DNA from: Meghimatium bilineatum
Taxonomy: Eukaryota > Mollusca > Gastropoda > Stylommatophora > Philomycidae
Direction: 5' to 3'
Length of the DNA: 64,000 nucleotides
Assembly: GCA_034231615.1 (NCBI GenBank)
Contig: CM067311.1
Location: 15,347,360 to 15,411,359 of the forward strand
Made by a program: the position numbers and the translations under genes. Of this stretch, positions 11,880-21,579 are shown one piece after another (the stretch's first letter is position 1; every line of letters starts with the position of its first letter). The notes beneath the pieces are model-generated. The model had not been told where the DNA came from. It saw only the letters and a list, made by a program, of their open reading frames with translations, and ran no database searches.

Positions 11880-12425
11880 ATGTGCACACCATTGCACACC
11901 AAAGACTGCAACAATTGTTTGCAGGTCTGAATAGGAATAAACACTAGAGAGAACCTAAATTCTGTCGGCCATATGTCACAGACTTTATTTCTGAACCACC
12001 GTATGGATAATATGATCAATATTCTATAACTCAGCCCCATTTTAGCTGGGTTTAATGTAATATGTTTAATCCTGAGAGTGAATTCAGCCTCTCTCGATTA
12101 TACTAGTAAATACCAGAGATATACAACATGAAAATGTTTTTAACAGCAGCACCATGGCAACAACGCCAAGCCATCATTCAACGTCAATAATCGAGATCTG
12201 CCTGCTCAGAAAATGTTCATATATATATATTATTGTACATGTAGTCAAAAAGATGCACGTAGAAGCATTTTTAAAAGATGGGTGAACTGCAATTTCGGAG
12301 ACCATTCTCATACACATTTATCATCTGAATGTATTTTACATTAACAACATAATCAATTATTTTCTTTCTGTCATTCAGTTATGTCAATTTACTGATCTTT
12401 GTTATAGCAGGCCTGGGTGCAGCGT
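11880..12425. other. No recognisable gene or element
   Basis: Only short overlapping ORFs and a small TA run near 12222; no element recognised. Confidence 0.45.
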
Positions 12426-12429
12426 CAGA

Positions 12430-12670
12430 GAGAGGTCACTTCGACTATTCATTCATTTTCCTTTAGTGCTGAAGTTAGCGCATAGGGCAGAGGTCAGATC
12501 TCTCCAATTATGTCTGTTCAAAGCTATTCTGTGCAGTTCTTGAATAGTATGAATATTGATTGTTTTAATTTCTCTATTGTTTTTCTTAGTATTTCCTTTG
12601 GTCTACCCCTGACTCTTCTGCCTGTTGGTATCCATGCAAGAGATTGGTGGTGTATTCGACCATTACCATG
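12430..12670 (-). pseudogene. LINE C-terminal fragment
   Basis: Minus strand reads HHQSLAWIPTGRRVRGRPKE followed by ILRKTI and a decayed tail, then a 3' region (CAGATCTCTCCAATT, TTAGCGCATAGGGC) that recurs at 15625-15706. RGRPKE plus ILRKTI is the usual end of LINE polyproteins. Stops truncate the frame. Confidence 0.7.
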
Positions 12671-12680
12671 CAAAAATTGT

Positions 12681-12958
12681 GGGAGCCGCGTAGCGCAGTA
12701 GTTAACGCACTGGCTTCGCATGAGTGATCCTGGGTTCATTCCCTAGTTGAGGCGGAAATGTTTTTCAGATCGTAACGGCTCCCTGTTCGACCCAGCCTTA
12801 AATGGGTACCGGATTAATCCGGGAAGTAAAGACTGCGAGGGAGAGGAGATGGCTACCGCCCTCATTTGCAGAGCCTCTGAAATTGCTAACATCTCACACC
12901 CCTACGGCATTAATAAATGCTATGGGTTACTTTACTACGCGAAAATTAGAACACCTTA
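12681..12958 (+). mobile_element. tRNA-derived SINE
   Basis: Pol III promoter boxes are visible: A box TAGCGCAGTAG at 12691-12701 (fits TRGYNNARNNG) and B-like box GGTTCATTCC at 12733-12742, about 41 bp apart as in a tRNA. The body (GGGTACCGGATTAATCCGGG, GGCTACCGCCCTC, ACCCCTACGG) is unrelated to tRNA. It belongs to a different family from the other SINEs in this window. Confidence 0.8.
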
Positions 12959-13097
12959 GTTTTGCTAATTACTAGTAGTGACACACATAAAACATACAAA
13001 TCGACGTATAAAAGGCCTTTTGGTAAAAACTTCCGTATGTGTTACCAGTTATTAGCAAGATAACGGCCTTTTGGTCGAGATGTGGATTTGTGTTTGT

Positions 13098-13197
13098 TAT
13101 ATCAAGATAAACGACTTTGATACATAATACTGTGGATAGAGAGCTGTGGCGAGCCATGACCGCCTACGCCACCCGGCATGGCACCTGATGATGATGA
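13098..13197 (+). pseudogene. LINE family B 3' end with (GAT)n tail
   Basis: Nearly identical, in opposite orientation, to the 3' end of the long LINE at 37140-39475: shared blocks ACTTTGATACATAATACTGT, GCCATGACCGCCTACGCCAC and GGCATGGCACCTGATGATG. A heavily 5'-truncated insertion directly abutting the foldback element that follows. Confidence 0.8.
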
Positions 13198-13277
13198 TAT
13201 CACGATAAACAACAATAGATAGATGTGTTACCAAAATATAACATAAAACAACCTAACAACAAGATACAGAGACAGGC

Positions 13278-13305
13278 GACGTTTCGACTAAAAAGCCTTC
13301 ATCAG
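13278..13305 (-). ncRNA. Hammerhead-ribozyme-like motif (copy 2, best conserved)
   Basis: The minus strand reads CTGATGA, then A, helix II GGC/GTC (with one G-T wobble) closed by TTTTTA, then GAAACGTC. All invariant core bases are present and helix III would be a minimal C-G, which in known minimal type I hammerheads works by dimerisation. Flanking bases give only the closing C-G pair and scattered matches for helix I, which weakens the case. Confidence 0.5.
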
Positions 13306-13857
13306 GACAAACAAAAGACCACACAAAACGGGACACATTACATGGAGACAAAAATGGTTATGGTAGGGAGGAGAAGAGGACAATAGCGAATAGATAATGG
13401 AGGAAGCACAGATGGAGAAGCATGACAGGGAAGAACTGTATTTTCTTCTCACCGTCTCTCTCCTCTGCTCTTTATTTCCATTATCTCTCTTCCTCATTTG
13501 TTCTTGCCGCATTGGCCTCTTTATCTTTCTCTCTCCCATAATCTTCTTTTGCTCTTCCCATATATTATGATCGTATGTCGGTATTACTCATTGCCTGTTG
13601 CCACTTTTGAGGTAAGTACTTATTTTGGTTTATCTCATTTGACTTGCTATTATATCTTATCCATTTTCCACTCGTTTCTGTGCACTTTCTCCTCCTTAAT
13701 CACCACTTTCTTCTCCCTATACCCTTTTCTTCCCTGTCATGCTGCTCCATCTGTGCATCCTCCATTATCTATTCTCCAATTGTCCTCTTCTCCTCCCTAC
13801 CATAACCATTTTTGTCTCCATGTAATGTTTCCGTTGTTTTGTGGTATTTTGTTTGTC

Positions 13858-13885
13858 CTGATGAAGGCTTTTTAGTGGAAACGTC
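13858..13885 (+). ncRNA. Hammerhead-ribozyme-like motif (copy 3)
   Basis: CTGATGA, AGGCTTTTTAGT, then GGAAACGTC. One base differs from copy 2 (C to G before GAAA), breaking a helix II pair. Lies in the inverted right arm opposite copy 2. Confidence 0.45.
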
Positions 13886-13959
13886 GTCTGTCTCTGTATC
13901 TCGTTGTTATGTTGTTAGGTAACACATCTACCTATTGTTTATCTTGATATTTGGTTTAT

Positions 13960-15255
13960 CAGGTATTTACTCCAGCCACCTACTTCCTGTTTAAGGCTGT
14001 TACGCAACATTGGAACATTTATCCCTTGTGTTTGTTATAATGTGTTACTAGTGATTGACACAACTTAATTACAGTACTTCAAGTTTCGTCTGTTTGATTA
14101 CAGGTTTGCTTCAGTTATTACCTAATATCGATCTCCTACTATAACCATGCTTTTCATTGGTAATATTATACTTTTGTTTTGCCAGCCAATGAACAGCACA
14201 GACATTGACAGATTGGCCTTATGCAGTGACGTAAAGTGGGTTTGCGATTAGCACTCTGGCCTGTGAAATGTAGTCTGTGACCAAGTAAGTATATGAGATC
14301 TGTCAACTAAAGCGTAAACATTAACAGTTTCGATTTGCGTGAAATCTATTGGTTGATTTTGGCTATTTTTGGCATACGACTCTAAGTATGTAAATAGCGA
14401 CATATGAAAATCTGTAAAAGAATAATAAAAACGCAACGAACGGGTCCATATTAATTCAGTTACAGGGCCTGTAGTACTGTTCATTGCCACGTGTAGTCTC
14501 CCGTTGAGTAACCCGTTGAGTAATGTCATTTAAGACGAAAATACAGGAAATAGACTTGAAAACAAGTTCTGGTGAACACGAGTATTATCCCAGTCTCGTC
14601 GCTTCATCACGCATGCTTAGCTAATTTTACGGTGACTGCAAATGTGTCGTGACAGTTGAACAACAACTTCACTTCAACAATGAGATCAGTAACATCTGCG
14701 ACAGTTGCTACCACTAAAACATAAATATATCAAGTGTTACACAATACTAAGAACTTTTCGGTAAAACAAATATTGTTAAACCTGAAAATATCCAATTGCA
14801 AGCTACATGATGCCATGTTTGCAAAGCTGGAGGAATATTGGTTGAATTTAAATTATATTTTTTTTATCATTCTCAAGAACACTACTACCCTAACTTTTAA
14901 AGACATGTCTTGACATCAGGTAGTCGGTTTCTCTCACCGAGCGCCTGCACCTGGAACAGGTATGTACGGCAAACACGAAAGCAATTTGATGAGTTGGCAC
15001 TGCTCCCAAACACAGAAGCCACGACAGCATGCAATGTGACTTCAATGAAATTTTCTAAGTCTTTGTTTTCGATATTCAAAAGCGTTTCTTCAACTATAAT
15101 CTTCTAATGGTTATTGCACACACACCCATGAGAAAACTTGTACAACAACAACAAATATCTCAATGATGTACTTCATTACATTTATCTAAGACAATGATTC
15201 TTACTTTTTCGTTGCTACAAATTATTTATATTGTTTTGAATTGTAATATGATGGC
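13960..15255. other. No recognisable gene or element
   Basis: ORFs of 60-93 codons at 14248-14529 and 14897-15107 overlap on opposite strands and contain no known motif. Otherwise AT-rich unique-looking sequence. Confidence 0.45.
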
Positions 15256-15261
15256 TCTGTA

Positions 15262-15320
15262 TGCTGAAGTATTCAAAGTGGTACCCCCTACGACCCTGAC
15301 AGGTTACGGGTTTAAAGATA
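15262..15320 (+). pseudogene. LINE family A 3' terminus, tiny relic
   Basis: GTGGTACCCCCTACGACCCT followed by GACAGGTTACGGGTTTA matches the 3' end of the LINE at 8740-9640 (VVPLRP stop plus 3' UTR). Only about 50 bp remain. Confidence 0.6.
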
Positions 15321-15399
15321 GATTGTTTTATGGATCCCCAATACATATATGTTTCTTCTGCTGACCCTCTATAAAAATATTTTCGTCTCAGAACTCCTA

Positions 15400-15552
15400 A
15401 AATATATTTTTCTTGTAGGGTCCCCTAAAGAAATTATTTCTCATAAATGTATAATTATATTTTTCTTGTAGGGTCCCCTAAAGAAATTATTTCTCATAAA
15501 TGTATAATTATATTTTTCTTGTAGGGTCCCCTAAATAAATTATTTCTTTCTC
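15400..15552. repeat. 53-bp tandem repeat, about 3 copies
   Basis: Unit containing TTTTTCTTGTAGGGTCCCCT and AAAGAAATTATTTCTCATAA. The third copy carries a few changes (AAATAAATT, an extra TTTC). Confidence 0.9.
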
Positions 15553-15624
15553 ATAAAGGTATAATTATATTTTTTTCTACTGCTGACCCTCAAAATATTT
15601 CACATATGAAGAAGCTGAGGAATT

Positions 15625-15706
15625 AATTAATTCATTCATTTTCCTTTTTCGCTGAAGTTAGCGCATAGGGCAGATCTCTCCAATTCTATCTGTTCAAAGC
15701 TAATCA
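15625..15706 (-). pseudogene. LINE 3' tail relic
   Basis: Shares GAAGTTAGCGCATAGGGCAG and ATCTCTCCAATT with the 3' end of the LINE at 12430-12670, same orientation. No coding part left. Confidence 0.6.
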
Positions 15707-15798
15707 GGAATTAATTAGCTACATAAATAGTTTTTCTTTAATTGTGTACAAGTTTTCCTAATTAACTTCGGCAATATTCTTACTTGCTTCTGCCACTC

Positions 15799-15799
15799 T

Positions 15800-15837
<38 letters not shown>
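15799..15837. repeat. (GA)n microsatellite
   Basis: An uninterrupted GA run of almost 40 bases. Confidence 0.95.
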
Positions 15838-15839
<2 letters not shown>

Positions 15840-15874
15840 ACTAGGCTGATGACCCAACCACCAACACCCACGGT

Positions 15875-16285
15875 GATTCTAACAGACTCCCATGGTATGC
15901 TTCGCAAGATACAAACATGCATAAGAAAGAAGTGGGAAGCTCTTCTCCAAAAACGCTCAAAGTATCACATGCATATACCCTTCACGTCATGTGCTCGTCA
16001 GAGACAACGACAGTGTTGACACATTGGTAGGTACAGCTATAATGGATGGCAATGTGATGAGAAGAGACAAGAGCTGAGATAATTAGGTCAGTCGTGGATA
16101 CACTACAAAATGAAGAGAATTCTGAAAGAGAAAATGTGCAAGTTCAGAGAATGTTAGAAATTAGTGTTCAGAGGAGAGATGTAGTGCGTCCTTACTGGAA
16201 AGACTAGAAGAATATGCAACTAACAGCTGGCTGTCACACTAAGCTTATCAGAATTAGTGCGTTACATCCAAATAAGTAACAATAA
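15875..16285 (+). pseudogene. LINE RNase H C-terminal relic
   Basis: The plus strand reads TPTVILTDSHGMLRKIQT (RNase H second aspartate, LTDS) followed in other frames by VDTLVGTAIMDGNVMRRDK, a region seen after RNase H in LINE polyproteins; the copy at 39950-40495 has the matching LASCAIVARGDGEMDRAD. Frameshifts throughout. Confidence 0.6.
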
Positions 16286-16299
16286 TATTATCTACACTA

Positions 16300-16590
16300 C
16301 ATTTCCTTCAAAGTTCCCTTCGGCATCTACACACGTTTGTCAGAGTACATACAGCCACTGTGAATATTCCTGGATAACTGTTTCAGCTGTATTGTCGCAT
16401 TGATGATAATGTCATCTGCGAACTTGAATCGCTATCCTTTCAGTGCTGATTTCAGGAGAGGGAACAAGAGAAAATCAACCGGTGCAACATCGAGAGAATA
16501 TGGAGGCTGATTCAAGGTAATCACATTGTGATTTCCTGGATACAGCTTTTACCAGTAGGGATCAATGTGTCGGCGCATTGTCACGCAGAA
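16300..16590 (-). pseudogene. mariner-like transposase relic, C-terminal catalytic part
   Basis: Minus-strand frames give LRDNAPTH (the mariner HDNAPAH block with the second catalytic aspartate), then VITLNQPPYSLDVAPVDFLL and FPLLKSALKG, matching the family's YSPDLAPCDFFLFP block, then a decayed C-terminus with MPKGTLKEM. The first aspartate region and the N-terminal DNA-binding domain are not recognisable upstream. Stops and shifts show it is dead. Terminal inverted repeats were not found. Confidence 0.75.
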
Positions 16591-16975
16591 TATATCTCTA
16601 TATGCTTTATTAATCAATATTATTATCACTGAGTGTGGCTTCTCCAGAAAAACACCGAATCTCACATTTGTACGTTGTTAAATCAAGGACATTTTCAACT
16701 CCGAAATGCAACAAACACAACACACAAACAGCTGTATCTTCTCTTCCAGAGTATATGTGAAGGTCACGTCTGACATGCCTTTTGTCAAGATCATTACCAA
16801 CTTCAAAGCATGTAATCTCCATAACATCATCTCTCATTCAAAAGTTGACTATGTCGGGAACTTTCTGAAGCTACCTCGTATACTTTTACTGGTATATATT
16901 TTATTCGTAGATAATTAAGAGATAAAAGTTCGGTTGTCAGGTCCTGGAAATGGGTGGCCATTAAATACAAGGCAG
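16590..16975. other. Unassigned sequence beside the mariner relic
   Basis: Would be the N-terminal side of the transposase, but the 75-codon minus frame here shows no mariner motif. No other feature seen. Confidence 0.4.
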
Positions 16976-17059
16976 ACATCAAAATGAACAGAAATAGGTA
17001 TACAGGTTACTAGAATATAAGTCAATAAAACAACCTAGCAACAAGACACAATGATACAC

Positions 17060-17087
17060 GACGTTTCGATTAAAATGCCTTCATCAG
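17060..17087 (-). ncRNA. Hammerhead-ribozyme-like motif (copy 4)
   Basis: Minus strand CTGATGA, AGGCATTTTAATC, GAAACGTC. Core intact, but helix II now has a C-A mismatch. Confidence 0.4.
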
Positions 17088-18454
17088 GACAAATAAGATA
17101 CCACGGATGCCAAATTTTACATAGAGACACGCATATGGTACGATGGTGATAAGAAAAAAAGGAAAAGAGAGAAGGGATAATCGAGGATGAGACGGGAGAA
17201 GTACAGGAAGTTCAGCATGACAAGAGAAAGGTATGGGAGGGGGAGGCAGTCATGAGAAGATAGGAGGGAAACAAATGGAAAAATTAGAAGAATAGATGGA
17301 GTGAAAACGATAGAATGAGGAATTGTAATGAAGTTAAATAAAATTAAAAAAGGTACTTAGATGGTGATATTCTGAGGTCTGCAGTGAATGAGGAATGTGG
17401 AGTTGTAACGAGAAGTAACTAAACTTGGACACAGATAGTAGGTCGTGGTAGGAAACAAAGCCCTAGTGTCCAGTGCAATGTCATAAACACTGATCATACG
17501 TAAGACATGAGCGGGGGGAGCCAGACAAGAGCATGGTCAAAGCAAGACCGTGGATATGATAACGGAGAGGGTATTTGACCTAAATTAGGGACAACTTTCG
17601 GGAAAATCGTTAAAGAAGGGGGTTTTATTTTTATCGCCCTGCTGGTAAAGTTTGCTAGTACTAAAAGGGCATGTTCAGATTTGCTAAGGGAGAGGTGACA
17701 GTATCACAGATCTCTCCCTGATCTACGGACCTGGGTGAATTTGACCAAGTGAAATGGATTTGGGTAGATGGAGCATAAAGGTGCAAGTATCGCGATAAAA
17801 CAAGCAGCAGCGTGACTCGAATCAGAAGCTTATAATTGGTAAATGTCAGAGAGAAAACGGATGGAGAGAAGGAGGGAGAAAGAAGAGAGGTAAGGAAAGG
17901 ATCCTAAGTGGCGGACCAGAATGGGTCCCGAAACATAACGAAGAGAAGTCACAAGAGGTGGACATGCTGAGGTAAGAAAGGGGGCGCTACTGAAGCGGAG
18001 GGAACCGTAGCGGAAAAGCACCTCGTATGAAGGTATCGCTGTGTAGATGACTAAAAGACATATAGAAAGACAAAGGATGAGTGGACGGGAGAGCGTAGAA
18101 AGACGGTGCCGAAGAACGGAGCTCCAGTGTAAGTAGAGAATCGGTAGCATAATCTGATGCAGACTTCAGCATATCACCAGCTAAGTACATTTATATTTTA
18201 TTTGACCTCATCCAATTTCATCATTCAAACATTTTCACTCCATCAATTCTTTTACTATTTCCATTTGTTTTCTTCATCTTCTCACTTCTGTCCTCCCCCC
18301 CCCCCCTCCCATACCTTTTCCTTGGCATTCTAAAAATTATGTACTTCTGCTTCATCATCGCTTTTCTCTTCCCTCTTTTCCTTTTCCTCTTATCACCACT
18401 ACACAATATATGTGTCTCTATGTAAAATTTGGTGTCCGTGCTGTCGTGTTTGTC

Positions 18455-18483
18455 CTGATATAAAGGTTTTTAGTCGAAACGTC
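18455..18483 (+). ncRNA. Hammerhead-ribozyme-like motif (copy 5, mutated)
   Basis: CTGATAT replaces CTGATGA, followed by AAAGGTTTTTAGTC and GAAACGTC. An invariant core G is lost, so this copy is expected to be inactive. Confidence 0.35.
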
Positions 18484-18554
18484 GTGTGTCTCGTTGCTAT
18501 GTTGTTTTATTGACATATTTTGGTAGCACGTATACCTATTTCTGTTCACCCCTC

Positions 18555-19190
18555 GTAGATGGCTGATGGAATGAGGAACAGAATTTTAATGAAAACACTT
18601 ATACAGTGTTGATGTTTCCTTATCAAAGGTCAGTGTCTCTTTTATGTGTTCCATATTATCTTGTTAATATAAATGTTGACGTTTATATAATTTCTTTCAC
18701 ACTTGCAGACACCCCGCGAAAGTACCACGAACCTCCCTGAGAATGCATCCCCTCCCCCTGAGAATCATACATTGTTGGCCCCCTGAGAATACATTTCAGG
18801 TCTCAGATTAAGAACCCTTCATCTAAACAACACAAATGTTTCTCCCATGTGAGTTGATTTCAGCTGGTTCATACATCATTCAAATGTTCACTAGCAAGAA
18901 ATTAAAGTTGGAGGCTGAAGCGAGTGTTAACATTGGACAGGCACGGGTATCTAATAAGAATGCGAGGTTACTTTTCCACCACGTATGAGTCATTAAAAGT
19001 GTCATTTTAACGTGTTAAAAATACAAAATTAGACTAGTTATGATTTTCAGAAAATCGTAAAAACAGCAAGGTAGAATATTTTTGATAATGCATACACAGG
19101 AAGTCAATATCGGAATACTGAGAAGTTGTCACGTACCCTATTACAAATTGAATACATCAAAATGTAAATAATAGAAACATTTAAATTCAG
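18555..19190. other. No recognisable gene; CCCTGAGAAT-type short repeats
   Basis: CCTGAGAATRCAT occurs three times at 18735-18795. Nothing else identified. Confidence 0.4.
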
Positions 19191-19194
19191 AAAG

Positions 19195-19440
19195 AGTTCA
19201 AAACGAGTAAAGGATTGATTTCATTATACTCGGATTTCCTCACATGTACTTCGTTCTTCTTAACGAAGCTTAATTTTGCCTGCTGAGTGTATCACTCATA
19301 GCACGTACATACGTAGCTTCAAGTGATAATTCCCAAGGGATCTTAGGGGGGGGGGTCAGATTGTAAACAAGTGTCACATCATGAGCTGATACGAGCATGC
19401 AACGTCTTCAGCACAATGAAATCAGCTTAACCAATAACGC
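19195..19440 (-). mobile_element. SINE, same family as 55965-56213, diverged
   Basis: Shares GTAAAGGATTGATTTCATTA, TACTCGG, and CAAGTGATAATTCCC/GGGATCT with the copy at 55965, in the same order. The tRNA-like head on the minus strand is decayed, and a G-run (about 19346-19355) interrupts it. Confidence 0.6.
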
Positions 19441-19444
19441 CAGT

Positions 19445-20150
19445 GAGATTCAATTACAAAATGCTTGATCAACGTATTTTTAAGAAGTGTGTGAGACAGA
19501 ACATGGCAGTAATAAGGCCTTCCGCCAGAATTAATTTGGAACCCATGTTTTTGATTATTCTTGTGACTTTGTTGGTCAATATTTATATACTTGGAGTCGC
19601 ATGCCATAAATAGCTAAAGCCGACCAATAGATATCACGGGAATCGGAAACTAGGTAATGTTTATGTTTTAGTTGACAGGTCTTCTACTGATGATCGGGTC
19701 AAGATAGAGATTGTAGGTTTAACTTTCGTTAAAGTTTACATTAGATAGCCACTTGGGTAGACACGTTAAACTGAGAACGAGAAGAAGAAAATGAAGACTA
19801 AATAGCCGCTTGGAGCCCGAAAAGAAATCGAACATACCGTGACTATTACTGAAACTATCAAGCTTACTGCAAGATGCAAGTAACGTTTCGGGGTGGATTG
19901 GCTGTCCTAGCTATCCTCCGATTTCGGTATACAATAAGGACCACTTTCGCACTCCACGGGATGTGTAGTCATCCACATGCCTAATCCACCAGTCTCACCT
20001 TTTACACGATCACAATTCTTTGCTTCCTTCAGCAAAGAGAGAGCGATCTTATTTAAAAATTGTCCCCCAAAAATATAACAATTGTACATATGTTCAGATA
20101 ATAGATGACTGCAGTAAAAATGCGCAGCAATGAAGTAAGTAAATATAGAG
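19445..20150. other. No recognisable gene or element
   Basis: Short minus ORFs of about 60 codons without motifs; no repeats detected. Confidence 0.4.
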
Positions 20151-20415
20151 ACAAATATATAAATTGCTAAATGGTAGTTTTACATGGAATTATACTTCCC
20201 AGCAATATAATGGTGGGTCAAAGGGTATGACTCCATGGACCGCTGGATCAGCAACCAATGCGCAATTATGCATTGTCTCATATAGACGCATATAAAAATT
20301 GTTAAATGGTAGTTTTACATTGAATTATGTATTGTTCCATGTAGACGCAAAAATAACAATTGATAAATGGTAGTTTTACGTGCAATTGTGTATTGTTCCA
20401 CGTAAAACTGAAATT
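20150..20415. repeat. Degenerate tandem repeat interrupted by a LINE 3' end
   Basis: Units containing AATGGTAGTTTTACAT and GTATTGTTCCATGTAGACGC start near 20163, 20293 and 20361. The first unit is longer because 20206-20265 holds a LINE 3' end. Confidence 0.6.
20206..20265 (+). pseudogene. LINE 3' end relic (AACC-tail family)
   Basis: GTGGGTCAAAGGGTATGACT and CATGGACCGCTGGATCAGCA match the 3' UTR seen at 48.9 kb, 50.27 kb and (minus) 59.6 kb. Only the terminal 60 bp are present. Confidence 0.7.
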
Positions 20416-20532
20416 TAATCATTTTATATTTTTTTATATATTTACTTACCTATATGTTGAGATCAACGTTCGCGTATGCCAACCGGCACGGCACACGACG
20501 GTGTTTATATTTTCATCTACATATAATGTGGC

Positions 20533-20556
20533 AGGACGAGAGAGAGAGAGAGAGAG
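20533..20556. repeat. (GA)n microsatellite
   Basis: A GA run of about 24 bases. Confidence 0.9.
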
Positions 20557-20569
20557 AAACGAAAAAAAT

Positions 20570-21055
20570 AACTGAGTGAAAGTACTATGGTGACGGAGCT
20601 ATCTAGGTCAAATCTAAGAGATACCATTGATCACTAAAGCACGGCCGTGTCTGAAACAAGAACGAGCTTTGTGCTGTGGTATTTATAGAAACAGATTATA
20701 GAATGTCCGCGGCGTTTGAATGATGGAACAATTCGTTTTTATAACAGGATTGCGTTTGATAACGAATCTGTTTCACAATTTGGCTGTATACAAACTGTCC
20801 AAGATAAAGTTCAACAAAATACTTTCCTGAGGGACAGTGGTACGATTGTCCAGGTCAGATAAAGGTCGCACAACCTTCATGCGTCTGTTGTTTCTTATGA
20901 CTTTATGGATTTTGAGAACATGATTCATCGTATGCAAACATGAATGCCGGTACACAAATTTCAAATATGATCAATATATGTCAGAATAAGAGAATAGCAA
21001 TAAGATGTGGCAATATTTATTACCATGAGCAACAGAACTCCGGTATTCTTTATAC
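20570..21055. other. No recognisable gene or element
   Basis: Nothing beyond a motif-free 63-codon minus ORF. Confidence 0.4.
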
Positions 21056-21255
21056 AAGTCTGTTGTAGAATGTTCTCAAACTAACCATGATCCTTCCTTC
21101 CGATCCTGTGATAGTTTTTACACAAGTCTGTTGTAGAATCTTCTCAAACTAACCATGATTCTTCCTTCCTTCCGATCCTGTGATAGTTTTTACACAAGTC
21201 TGTTGTAGAATCTTCTCAAACTAACCATGATTCTTCCTTCCTTCTGATCCTGTGA
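21056..21255. repeat. 68-72-bp tandem repeat, about 3 copies
   Basis: Unit with CAAGTCTGTTGTAGAAT, TTCTCAAACTAACCATGAT and GATCCTGTGATAG. Copies differ by one TTCC insertion. Confidence 0.9.
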
Positions 21256-21578
21256 TAGTTTTTAACATAGTCTTTGTGACTACGTGGGTGAGTTGAGTTC
21301 AGTTCCATGAGCTTTTGATGACGGACATCATTTCTGGAACAACGCATATACAGAAGGTTTGAAGTTGGCGACATCGAAATGTACCCGTGCCCTGGCGGAC
21401 AATCTCATGAAAACAATATATTTTCAGAATTTCCCACTGTGCCGCGCCACAAGAAACAAGCTCTACTGCCATGTCTCGGGGCTGGTGACCATAGTACGAG
21501 TACAGTTCATTGATGGCATCCATTCCGTTGTCGAACTTAGCTGGAAAACGAGGAAGAAGTATAAGAAAGACTTTGTAC
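21256..21578. other. Unassigned; overlapping 89- and 93-codon ORFs
   Basis: Both strands are open over 21299-21628, but neither protein has a recognisable domain. One runs into the minisatellite. I do not call a gene. Confidence 0.35.
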
Positions 21579-21579
21579 A

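Larger units (their letters stand above)
13197..13957. mobile_element. Foldback element with hammerhead-like motifs in both arms (Penelope/retrozyme-like)
   Basis: Left arm 13197-13435 and right arm 13728-13957 are inverted copies: the left edge AACAATAGATAGATGTGTTA pairs with the right-edge complement AACAATAGGTAGATGTGTTA, and inner blocks such as TACATGGAGACAAAAATGGT and GGTAGGGAGGAGAAGAGGAC also match. Each arm has a CTGATGA...GAAACGTC motif. The roughly 290-bp middle is pyrimidine-rich with no protein domain. Penelope-like elements are known for inverted or pseudo-LTR copies with hammerheads; the assignment here is inference. Confidence 0.6.
16976..18552. mobile_element. Large foldback element with hammerhead-like motifs in both arms
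   Basis: Arms 16976-17350 and 18190-18552 are inverted relatives. The left edge GAACAGAAATAGGTATAC equals the complement of the right edge GTATACCTATTTCTGTTC, and inner blocks (ACATAGAGACAC against GTGTCTCTATGT; GGTGATAAGA against TCTTATCACC) also pair. It is the same family as 13197-13957 (shared GTCAATAAAACAACCTAGCA-like and hammerhead segments). The roughly 840-bp loop (17350-18190) is purine-rich and shows no domain; its minus ORF of 106 codons has none either. Confidence 0.6.

Noticed and set aside
12681-12755. Genuine tRNA gene
   Set aside because: Pol III boxes are present but the acceptor stem does not close, and the sequence continues into a repeated body, so SINE.
17830-18150. 106-codon minus ORF in the foldback loop
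   Set aside because: Low-complexity Leu/Ser-rich product of a purine-rich strand; no domain.
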